64,000 nucleotides of DNA from assembly GCF_029626105.1 (NCBI RefSeq), contig NZ_JARUBH010000009.1, positions 3,348,001 to 3,412,000 of the forward strand, in the 5' to 3' direction. The notes beneath the pieces were generated by a model, which saw only the letters and a program-made list of their open reading frames with translations, did no database searches and was not told the origin of the DNA. This document shows positions 8,272 through 15,183 of the stretch, piece by piece. The stretch comes from Solwaraspora sp. WMMD792 (GTDB lineage Bacteria; Actinomycetota; Actinomycetes; Mycobacteriales; Micromonosporaceae). Position numbers and translations under genes: made by a program. How positions within the stretch are numbered: position 1 is the stretch's first letter; each line of letters opens with the position of its first letter.

Positions 8272-9513
8272 ATGCAGCCCACCCCCACCCCTGCGCACGC
8301 CGGGCCGGTGAAGCCGGACGAGACCGGCACAGGTCCGGGTCCCGTGCACGGCACTCCCGTACCGACGCCCCGACCCGCCCTCGACGACAATCCGATCAAC
8401 GAGGCGACGACGGAGATCCCGATGATCGTGCCGAAGCCGGCCCACCGCAACGGCCCGAGCCCGTTGCCGCCGATCGCCACGCAACTGCTCGGCGGCGACG
8501 GCGAGGCGGCCGGCGACTCGACTGACGACGACCGGGACGGGCCGGCTGCCGCAACGGCGCCGGCCCAGGGCGTCCCGCCGACACCGGCGGCCGGCCAGGC
8601 GCAAGGCCAGGCGGACGACGGCCAGTCGGCAGGGCAACGGGCGGAGACCGACGCCGAACCGGCCGGGGAGGATTCCGGGCCGGTCGACCAGGACGCCGCA
8701 GCCGACGACCAAGACGCCGCAGCCGACGACCAGGACGTCACAGCCGACGACCAGGACGGGAACGGCGACGGGGATCCGACCGCTGGCCCGGCCGTCGCGG
8801 CCGACAAGCCGGTCGACACCGATGTTCCGGCGGACCAGACGGTCGAGCCCGATGAGACGGCCCAGCCGGACAAGACGGTCGAGCCGGATGAGACGGTCGA
8901 GGCGGACCGGCCGGCCGCCGCGGCGACGGACCCGGATGACGACGAGCGGTCGGGACCGACAGCCGAGACGGACGACGACCCGGCCGAGGACGAGGAGACC
9001 GTCACCGCGCACGGCGACGCCGGTGATCTGTTCTACGCCGCAGACGACGGCTTCGACGACGAGGACGAGGACGACGAGTTCGACGACGATGAGGACGACG
9101 AGGACTTCGGCGAAGATCCGGAGGCCGACGAGGAGGAGCGGGCTGCCATGCTGACCACAGTGGAGGAGTCGACCGGGCCGGCGGCCGGGCACGACGACCA
9201 GCCGGCAGTGGCCCGGCCGGCGAGACCGGGCGACGTGACGCTGCCACCGATCACCATCTGGACCGAGGACGCCGCCGACGAGCTGCGCGACGAGTGGCAC
9301 GAGATCAAGGCCCGGTTCGTCGACGAACCGGAGGTCGCCCTGGCGCAGGCTCAGTCGCTGGTCGGGCACACCGTCCGTACGCTGGCCGAGCGGCTGCTGG
9401 CCGAGCAGGTCGAACTCGACCCGCACCGGCACAGCGAGACGCCGGACACCGAGTCGATGCGGATGGCGTTGCGGCAGTACCGGGAGTTCCTGGACCGGCT
9501 GCTGGCGATCTGA
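8272..9513 (+). CDS. Highly acidic protein with conserved C-terminal helical domain
   Basis: 413 residues in three parts. The N-terminal ~100 residues are Pro/Thr/Ala-rich. The middle (~105-310) is extremely acidic, with four 7-residue DQDxxAD-type repeats, PDET/PDKT repeats and a run of almost only D and E. The C-terminal ~90 residues look like a folded helical domain (LRDEWHEIKARFVDEP, then TLAERLLAEQ, ending YREFLDRLLAI). Similar C-terminal domains occur in actinobacterial proteins of unknown function, often behind acidic linkers. There is no signal peptide or membrane span. The ATG at 8272 has a GGAGGA site; the frame is open upstream but poor. The 3' hairpin suggests a monocistronic gene. 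Confidence 0.85.
   Translation: MQPTPTPAHAGPVKPDETGTGPGPVHGTPVPTPRPALDDNPINEATTEIPMIVPKPAHRNGPSPLPPIATQLLGGDGEAAGDSTDDDRDGPAAATAPAQGVPPTPAAGQAQGQADDGQSAGQRAETDAEPAGEDSGPVDQDAAADDQDAAADDQDVTADDQDGNGDGDPTAGPAVAADKPVDTDVPADQTVEPDETAQPDKTVEPDETVEADRPAAAATDPDDDERSGPTAETDDDPAEDEETVTAHGDAGDLFYAADDGFDDEDEDDEFDDDEDDEDFGEDPEADEEERAAMLTTVEESTGPAAGHDDQPAVARPARPGDVTLPPITIWTEDAADELRDEWHEIKARFVDEPEVALAQAQSLVGHTVRTLAERLLAEQVELDPHRHSETPDTESMRMALRQYREFLDRLLAI
8686..8760 (+). repeat. 21-bp tandem repeat in the acidic protein gene
   Basis: Units starting at 8686, 8707 and 8728 plus a degenerate copy at 8749 encode DQDAAAD, DQDAAAD, DQDVTAD and DQDGNGD. The unit boundaries coincide with codons, so repeat number can change without a frameshift. 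Confidence 0.85.
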
Positions 9514-9519
9514 CCGCTG

Positions 9520-9550
9520 CGGGCGGGGCGGTCCGTTCCCGCCCCGCCCG
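9520..9550 (+). terminator. Hairpin terminator after the acidic protein gene
   Basis: A perfect 12-bp GC-only stem (CGGGCGGGGCGG and its complement) with a 7-nt loop starts 7 nt after the stop codon. No T tract follows. Confidence 0.65.
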
Positions 9551-9567
9551 GCCAGTCGACCTGCCGA

Positions 9568-9609
9568 GATAATTCATCTATCGTTGAGTTCTACAGCTGA
9601 TGAGTTATC
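9568..9609. promoter_or_regulatory. Candidate operator/promoter of the ABC-TetR operon
   Basis: GATAATTCATC (9568-9578) and GATGAGTTATC (9599-9609) form an inverted repeat matching at 10 of 11 positions, separated by 20 bp. The right arm touches the GGAGG ribosome binding site of the ABC ATPase gene. The block is A/T-rich in a very GC-rich setting. It is a plausible binding site for the TetR regulator encoded third in the operon. Confidence 0.6.
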
Positions 9610-9620
9610 CGGAGGCAGCC

Positions 9621-10361
9621 ATGGACCCTGTCGTCGAGGTCACCGACCTCGTGGTCGACCGCGGCCGGCGCCGCGTGCTGCACGGCATCTCGTGCACCGT
9701 GGGCAGCGGCAGCGTCACCGGCCTACTCGGCCCGAGCGGCAGCGGTAAGAGCACCCTGATGCGGGCGGTCGTCGGCGTGCAGACCGTCCGGTCCGGACAG
9801 GTCCGGGTGTTCGGCCGACCGGCCGGGGCACCGCAGCTGCGGCGTACCGTCGGGTATCTGACCCAGGCGCCCAGCGTCTACGCCGACCTCACGGTCCGGG
9901 AGAACGCCCGGTACTTCGCCGCGCTGTACGGCCTGCCGGCGGCCGACGCCGACCGGGCCGTGGCGGACGTCGGCCTGGCGGCCGCCGCCGGGCAGCTGGT
10001 CGCCGACCTGTCCGGCGGACAGCGCAGCCGCGCCTCGCTGGCCTGCGCGCTGGTCGGCCGCCCCGAACTGGTCGTGCTCGACGAGCCGACCGTCGGCCAG
10101 GACCCGGTGCTGCGGGCCGAGCTGTGGGCCCGGTTCCACGCCCTCGCCGCCGCCGGCACCACCCTGCTGGTCTCCAGCCACGTGATGGACGAGGCCGGCC
10201 GGTGCGACCGGCTGCTGCTGATCCGCGACGGGCGGCTGGTCGCCGACGACACCCCGGCGGCGGTGCGCGCCGCCGCCGGCACCGACGACCTGGACGAGGC
10301 CTTCCTGCGGCTGATCCGGGACCGCCAGCCGACCGAACCGAGCCGAGGAGCAGACCGGTGA
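9621..10361 (+). CDS. ABC transporter ATP-binding protein (drug-export type)
   Basis: A 246-residue nucleotide-binding subunit. Walker A GPSGSGKST (about residues 37-45), the Q-loop region YLTQAPS, the signature LSGGQRSRASLACAL and Walker B LVVLDEPTVGQDP are present, followed by the switch histidine in SSHVMDEA. It is of the DrrA/CcmA/NatA type that works with ABC-2 permeases. The ATG at 9621 has GGAGG immediately upstream; an ATG at 9600 in the same frame lies inside the operator and has no such site. The stop overlaps the permease start (GTGA). Confidence 0.93.
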   Translation: MDPVVEVTDLVVDRGRRRVLHGISCTVGSGSVTGLLGPSGSGKSTLMRAVVGVQTVRSGQVRVFGRPAGAPQLRRTVGYLTQAPSVYADLTVRENARYFAALYGLPAADADRAVADVGLAAAAGQLVADLSGGQRSRASLACALVGRPELVVLDEPTVGQDPVLRAELWARFHALAAAGTTLLVSSHVMDEAGRCDRLLLIRDGRLVADDTPAAVRAAAGTDDLDEAFLRLIRDRQPTEPSRGADR

Positions 10362-11113
10362 ACCCGAGAATCCTGGCCGCCACCGTCGGCCGCGTGCTGC
10401 GCCAGCTGCGCCACGACCGGCGCACCGTCGCGCTGCTGGTCGTCGTACCGGCGCTGCTGCTGACCCTGCTCTACTACATGTACGGCGACCAGCCGGCCAC
10501 CGGCGGGCAGCCGGCGCTGTTCGACCGGGTCGCCCTGGTCATGCTCGGCGTCTTCCCGTTCGTGATCATGTTCCTGGTGACCAGCATCGCGATGCTGCGC
10601 GAACGCACCAGCGGCACCCTGGAACGGCTGCTCACCACCCCGCTGGGCAAGCTGGATCTACTGTTCGGCTACGGCATCGCGTTCGGGCTCGCGGCGGCTG
10701 TGCAGGCCACCGTGGCCAGCGCTGTGGCGTACTGGCTGTTCGACCTGTCCACCGCCGGCAGCCCGGCGCTGGTGATCGCGATAGCGGTGCTCGACGCGCT
10801 GCTCGGGGTGGCGCTCGGCCTACTGTGCAGCGCCTTCGCCCGCACCGAGTTCCAGGCCGTACAGTTCATGCCGGTGGTGGTGATCCCACAGCTGCTGCTC
10901 TGCGGCCTGTTCGTCGCCCGCGACGAGATGGCCGGCTGGCTGGAGGCGGTCAGCAACGTCCTGCCGCTGTCCTACGCCGTGTCGGCGTTGACCGAGGTCG
11001 GGGCGAGTCCGGAGCCGACCGCGACGCTCTGGCGTGACCTGACCGTGGTCGCCGGGGCGGTGGTGGCCGCGTTGGTGCTCGCCGCCGCGACGCTGCGCCG
11101 CCGCAGCGGCTGA
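10358..11113 (+). CDS. ABC-2 type permease
   Basis: A 251-residue membrane subunit partnering the upstream ATPase. About six membrane segments follow a short basic N-terminus, and the cytoplasmic ERTSGTLERLLTTPL segment is typical of ABC-2/DrrB permeases. The GTG at 10358 overlaps the ATPase stop and has GAGGAG upstream. Small hydrophobic drugs, lipids or polysaccharides are the usual cargoes of this class; the sequence does not decide. Confidence 0.92.
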   Translation: MNPRILAATVGRVLRQLRHDRRTVALLVVVPALLLTLLYYMYGDQPATGGQPALFDRVALVMLGVFPFVIMFLVTSIAMLRERTSGTLERLLTTPLGKLDLLFGYGIAFGLAAAVQATVASAVAYWLFDLSTAGSPALVIAIAVLDALLGVALGLLCSAFARTEFQAVQFMPVVVIPQLLLCGLFVARDEMAGWLEAVSNVLPLSYAVSALTEVGASPEPTATLWRDLTVVAGAVVAALVLAAATLRRRSG

Positions 11114-11141
11114 ACCCGACGCGACAGGAGTAGCGCGACCG

Positions 11142-11768
11142 ATGGCACGACGCACCGGCCGGCGACCGGGCAACCCGGACACCCGCGAGGCGATCCTGAC
11201 CGCCGCCCGGCAGGTCTTCGGTGAACGCGGCTTCGACCAGGCGTCGGTACGCGCCATCGCGGCGGCGGCCGGCGTGGACCCGGCGCTGGTGCACCACTAC
11301 TTCGGCACCAAGGACAACCTGTTCCTGGCCGCGATGGACGCGCCGGTGGATCCGGGCGAGCTGCTGCCGCAGGCGCTCGCGGGCGGGCCCGAGGAGGTCG
11401 GCGAACGGCTGGTCCGACTGGTGCTGGGGGTCTGGGACTCGCCGGCCGGAGTGGCTGCCCTGGCGCTGCTGCGGTCGGCGTTGACCAACGACTGGACCGC
11501 CCGGCTGATGCGCGAGTTCGTCACCACCCAGATCATCCGACGGGTGCTCGGTCAACTCGACCTGGACCAGGCGGAGCTGCCGGTCCGGTCCGCCCTGGTG
11601 GCCTCGCAGATGGCCGGCCTGCTGGTGGTCCGGTACATCCTGCGGTTGGCACCGCTGTCCACCATGGCGGCCGACGAGGTCGCCGCAGCGGTCGGTCCGA
11701 CGATCCAGCGCTACCTGACGGGGCCGCTGACCGCAGCGGCCGGGGCGGCCGAGACGACGTCGGGCTGA
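11142..11768 (+). CDS. TetR/AcrR-family repressor
   Basis: A 208-residue regulator with an N-terminal helix-turn-helix (about residues 14-60: TREAILTAARQVF, then VRAIAAAAGV and LVHHYFGTKDNLF) and a helical ligand-binding C-terminal domain. It is 28 bp behind the permease, so it is probably co-transcribed with the exporter it regulates. The A/T-rich inverted repeat at 9568-9609 is the natural candidate operator for autoregulation. Confidence 0.94.
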   Translation: MARRTGRRPGNPDTREAILTAARQVFGERGFDQASVRAIAAAAGVDPALVHHYFGTKDNLFLAAMDAPVDPGELLPQALAGGPEEVGERLVRLVLGVWDSPAGVAALALLRSALTNDWTARLMREFVTTQIIRRVLGQLDLDQAELPVRSALVASQMAGLLVVRYILRLAPLSTMAADEVAAAVGPTIQRYLTGPLTAAAGAAETTSG

Positions 11769-11784
11769 GCCCTCGCCGCCCGCG

Positions 11785-12534
11785 TCAGGCGGCGGCCGGT
11801 GGAGCGCAGCGCCGGCAGAGCACCGGGTGCAGCAGACGGGCGAGTTCGGCGCGGTCACGTACCGGGGCCGGGAAGGCCAACCGGGCGCGCGGTCCGTGCG
11901 GGCCGAGCGCGACCACGAACCCGTACCGGTCCATCCGGACGACCTGCGGATCCCCGGCCAGCGACCGGTGACCGGCGTCGCGCAACTGCCGGCGGATGAA
12001 CGCGGTCATCTCGGCCCGGTGGTGGTCGGCGAGGTCGACGAGCAGCTCTGACTCGATGGCGCCGATCGGGTCGGGCTCGGCGGCGGCGTACTCGTCCGGG
12101 TCGACGTCGATGGTGACGCCGCAGCGTTCCAGCCGGACCTCGGCCACCTCCATCCGGTACAGGGTGGCACCCCGGCCGACGTCGAGCAGGTCGGGGCAGG
12201 CGTGCACGTCGGCGAAGTCCAGCGCGGCCATCCGGGCGGGGGCACCGTCGAGCGGGCCGACCCAGCCGGACACCCAGACCCGGCCATGGGTCGGCGAACC
12301 GGCCACCGGCGGCACGTCGGCCACTTCCAGCACCACGGCGGTGTCATCGGTGCCGGCGACCGGCCGCAGCGCGCCGTCGAGCAGGTCGGACCCGGTGGCG
12401 AGCAGCAGGATCCGCCCCATCGGGTCGGTCGCGTGCCGTACGGCGTGCGGTCCGGGGCGGCAGGCGACATGCGCCATGCCGGGCAGCCGGCCGGATGCCA
12501 TCGTCCGGGCGATCTCCGCGGGACTGGGCTGCAT
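11785..12534 (-). CDS. DUF2470 protein, probably iron-regulated
   Basis: 249 residues. The C-terminal ~90 residues (from about 155: IGAIESELLVDLADHH, then MTAFIRRQLRDAG and VVRMDRYGFVV) match the DUF2470 domain found at the end of haem-utilisation (HugZ-like) proteins; the N-terminal part resembles the split-barrel part of such proteins. Cytosolic handling of haem or iron is therefore an inference from family and regulation. The ATG has CGGAGGT 8-9 nt upstream, and a 14/19 IdeR-box match lies 17 bp before the start. It diverges from the rpsD paralogue. Confidence 0.8.
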   Translation of the reverse strand: MQPSPAEIARTMASGRLPGMAHVACRPGPHAVRHATDPMGRILLLATGSDLLDGALRPVAGTDDTAVVLEVADVPPVAGSPTHGRVWVSGWVGPLDGAPARMAALDFADVHACPDLLDVGRGATLYRMEVAEVRLERCGVTIDVDPDEYAAAEPDPIGAIESELLVDLADHHRAEMTAFIRRQLRDAGHRSLAGDPQVVRMDRYGFVVALGPHGPRARLAFPAPVRDRAELARLLHPVLCRRCAPPAAA

Positions 12535-12550
12535 GACACGGACCTCCGAG

Positions 12551-12569
12551 ATCAGTTAGGCTCACCTTA
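12551..12569. promoter_or_regulatory. IdeR/DtxR-like iron box 1
   Basis: The 19 bp here agree with the palindromic DtxR/IdeR consensus TTAGGTTAGGCTAACCTAA at 14 of 19 positions (15 if position 18 is W). The box lies 17 bp upstream of the DUF2470 gene. Confidence 0.7.
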
Positions 12570-12570
12570 G

Positions 12571-12589
12571 TGAGGGCAGGCTAACCTAC
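12571..12589. promoter_or_regulatory. IdeR/DtxR-like iron box 2
   Basis: TGAGGGCAGGCTAACCTAC matches the DtxR/IdeR consensus at 15 of 19 positions, with a perfect right half. Its centre is 20 bp from that of box 1, and it ends 19 bp before the rpsD-like start, where a repressor would block transcription. Confidence 0.8.
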
Positions 12590-12608
12590 TGAACCCGGAG
12601 ACGTCCAC

Positions 12609-13220
12609 GTGAACCACCCACGACCCAAGGCGCGAATCTCCCGCGCCCTCGGCATCCCGCTGACCCGCAAGTGCACCCGGTACTTCGAGCGGCGCCCGTA
12701 CCCGCCCGGCGTGCACGGCCGCGCCCGCCGCAAGCCCTCCGACTACCAGGTACGGCTGCTGGAGAAGCAGCGCCTGCGGCACCAGTACAACGTCAGCGAG
12801 ACCCAACTGCGGCGCGCCTTCGACGACGCGGTACGCGGCACCGGCAAGACCGGCGAGGCCCTGGTCACGTTGCTGGAGCGACGCCTCGACGCGATCGTGC
12901 ACCGGGCCGGCCTGGCCCGCACCATCTACCAGGCGCGGCAGCTCGTCGCCCACGGCCACTTCACCGTGGACGGCCACAAGGTGGACCGGCCGTCGTACCG
13001 GCTGCGCCCGGGTCAGGTGGTCCAGGTCCGGGAACGCAGCCGGACCAAACCGCCGTTCCAGATCGCCGCCGCAGGGGCGCACGTCGGCGAGGGGCCGGGT
13101 GCGCCGTACCTGTCGGTCAGCCTCACCGAACTGACCGCGACCCTGGTCCGCGAGCCCGCCCGCCGCGAGGTGCCGGTCATCTGCGACGAGCAGCTGGTCG
13201 TCGAGTTCTACTCCCGCTGA
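12609..13220 (+). CDS. rpsD: 30S ribosomal protein S4, zinc-free paralogue
   Basis: A 203-residue S4: an N-terminal S4 domain ([11 protein letters not shown], then [15 protein letters not shown]), the RNA-binding S4 motif ([27 protein letters not shown]) and an EFYSR-type C-terminus. The cysteine cluster at the N-terminus of zinc-binding S4 proteins is missing; only one cysteine is near it (TRKCTRY). In actinobacteria such C-minus forms occur either as the sole S4 or as an extra copy. The stand-alone setting outside the rpsM-rpsK-rpsD-rpoA operon and the two iron boxes upstream suggest an extra, conditionally expressed copy. Start GTG with GGAG 8 nt upstream. Confidence 0.92.
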   Translation: MNHPRPKARISRALGIPLTRKCTRYFERRPYPPGVHGRARRKPSDYQVRLLEKQRLRHQYNVSETQLRRAFDDAVRGTGKTGEALVTLLERRLDAIVHRAGLARTIYQARQLVAHGHFTVDGHKVDRPSYRLRPGQVVQVRERSRTKPPFQIAAAGAHVGEGPGAPYLSVSLTELTATLVREPARREVPVICDEQLVVEFYSR

Positions 13221-13282
13221 CCCCGGCCGCCGCTCCCGCCGGACCCGGTGACCTGCCCCGGCGGGTACGGCGCGGAGCCGGC

Positions 13283-13354
13283 GGTCACCGAATCCGCTCC
13301 AGCACGGGTCACCGGGTCTGCTCCGGTACCGGTCACCGGGTCTGCTCCAGCCAG
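13283..13354. repeat. Three 24-bp direct repeats at an ABC gene 3' end
   Basis: Imperfect copies of a GGTCACCGGGTCTGCTCC-type unit start at 13283, 13307 and 13331, exactly 24 bp apart. The last copy contains the stop codon of the ABC gene ending at 13333; the other two lie beyond it. Confidence 0.75.
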
Positions 13355-15183
13355 GAGGCGAAGAGCCGACCGTAGACCGACTCCGGATCGGCGAGCAGTT
13401 CCTCGTGCGGGCCGCGCTGCACCACCCGGCCACGGTCCACGACGATCACCTCGTCGGCGGCCTGGGCGGTGGACAGCCGGTGCGCGATCGCCACCGTGGT
13501 CCGCCCCCGGGTCACCGCCTCCAGGGTCCGCTGCAGCCGTACCTCGGTCGCCGGGTCCACCGCGCTGGTCGCCTCGTCGAGCACCAGCAGATCCGGATCC
13601 GCCACGTAGGCCCGGACCAGCGCCACCAGTTGCCGCTCACCGACGCTGAGCGCCTCGCCGCGCTCACCAACCGGGGTGTGCACCCCGTCCGGCAGGCCGG
13701 TCACCCAGTCGGCCAGCCCCAGCTCCACGAAGGCGGCGGACAACTGCCCGTCGGTGAGCTCCGGGCGGGCAAACCGGACATTCTCGGCGACCGTCGCGTC
13801 GAACAGGAAACCGTCCTGCGGAACCATCACCACCCGGGACCGCAGCGACTCGAACCGGACCCGGTCGAGCGGTACGCCGGAGAGCTTCACCTGCCCGGAC
13901 ACCGGGTCCATCAGCCGGGTGAGCAGCTTCGCGAAGGTCGTCTTGCCGCTGCCGGTCTCGCCGACCACCGCCACCCGGGTCTTCGCCGGGATCTCCAGGG
14001 TCACCTCGGAAAGCACCTGCGGCCCGCCCGGGTAGGCAAAGCAGACCTGCTCGAACCGCACGTCCAGCGGCCCGCCCGGCAGTTGCACCCCGTCGTCGCC
14101 CGGGTCGGCCACATCCGGGGCGACGTCCAGCACGTCGAGCACCCGCCGCCAGCCGGCGATCGCGTTCTGCGCCTCGTTGAGCACCTCGGTGGCGATCTGG
14201 ACCGGCTGGATGAACAGGGTGACCAGGAACAGGAACGCGGTGAGCTGGCCGACGGTCAGCCCGCCGTCCACCCCCATCCGGACGCCGACCACCACCACCC
14301 CGGCCAACGCCAGACCGGCGGCGATCTCCCCGGTGGAGAAGCTGACGACGCTGGTCCGCAACGCCCGCTGCTGGGCGCGGCGCTGCCCCTCGATCGCCTC
14401 GTCCAGCCGACCGGCGGTACGCCGCGACACGCCGTACGCCCGGATCACCGCCGCGCCGACCACGCTCTCCGCGACCGCGGCGAGCAGCGCGCCGGTGCGC
14501 TGACGAACCACGCCGTACGCGGCCGCGAGCCGACGCTGGAACGCCCGGATGATCAGCAGCGCGGGGACGAACGCGGCGAGGACCACCAGGGTCAGCTGCC
14601 ACGAGTAGACCGCCATCACGACCGCGGTCACCACCACCTGCCCCATGCTGATCAGCAGGATGACCCCGCCCCACTGCAGGAACTGGGTGATCTGGTCGAC
14701 GTCGCTGGTGACCCGGCTGACCAGCGAACCGCGCCGCTCGGACTGCTGGTGCAGCATGGACAGGTCGTGCACGTGCCGGAACGCACGGGTCCGCACGGCG
14801 GCGAGAGCGGTCTCGCTGACCGTGAACAGCCGGCGCACCATGAAGTAGCCGCAGACGGTCGTCACGACCAGCACGGCGGCGGTGGCCGCGACGATCGTGC
14901 CCACCACTTCGAGATCGGGGCCGCCCGGCGCGCGCAGGCCGTTGTCGATCGCCTGCTGGACCGCGACCGGAATGGCTGCCCGGCCGATCATCGACACCAG
15001 CGCCAGCAGCAGGGTGCCGGCCAGCCCGGTCCGCAGCTCCGGGGAGAGCGCCAGCCCGCGGCGCATCGTCTGCCAGGTCGACTCGGCTCTGCCCGCCAGT
15101 GGGCCGGCGGCGGGCCCGCCCGACTGGTCGACGGGGTCGGGTCGACGCTCGCCGCCGGCGCGGTCGACGGTGGGCGCGCTCAC
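13333..15183 (-). CDS. ABC exporter, fused permease-ATPase, subunit 2
   Basis: A 616-residue half-transporter: six membrane helices (about residues 50-330) then a nucleotide-binding domain with Walker A GETGSGKTT, signature SVGERQ and Walker B LLVLDEATSAVD. The signature deviates from LSGGQ, so this subunit may form a degenerate composite ATP site with its partner. The GTG start overlaps the stop of the upstream subunit (GTGA). The paired arrangement is that of heterodimeric multidrug or lipid exporters such as BmrCD and TM287/288; the substrate is unknown. Confidence 0.93.
   Translation of the reverse strand: MSAPTVDRAGGERRPDPVDQSGGPAAGPLAGRAESTWQTMRRGLALSPELRTGLAGTLLLALVSMIGRAAIPVAVQQAIDNGLRAPGGPDLEVVGTIVAATAAVLVVTTVCGYFMVRRLFTVSETALAAVRTRAFRHVHDLSMLHQQSERRGSLVSRVTSDVDQITQFLQWGGVILLISMGQVVVTAVVMAVYSWQLTLVVLAAFVPALLIIRAFQRRLAAAYGVVRQRTGALLAAVAESVVGAAVIRAYGVSRRTAGRLDEAIEGQRRAQQRALRTSVVSFSTGEIAAGLALAGVVVVGVRMGVDGGLTVGQLTAFLFLVTLFIQPVQIATEVLNEAQNAIAGWRRVLDVLDVAPDVADPGDDGVQLPGGPLDVRFEQVCFAYPGGPQVLSEVTLEIPAKTRVAVVGETGSGKTTFAKLLTRLMDPVSGQVKLSGVPLDRVRFESLRSRVVMVPQDGFLFDATVAENVRFARPELTDGQLSAAFVELGLADWVTGLPDGVHTPVGERGEALSVGERQLVALVRAYVADPDLLVLDEATSAVDPATEVRLQRTLEAVTRGRTTVAIAHRLSTAQAADEVIVVDRGRVVQRGPHEELLADPESVYGRLFASWLEQTR

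Noticed and set aside
12551-12589. Zur box before the rpsD paralogue
   Set aside because: Expected for cysteine-free ribosomal paralogues, but the sequence lacks the A/T-rich TGAAAATGATTTTCA-type core and fits the IdeR consensus far better.
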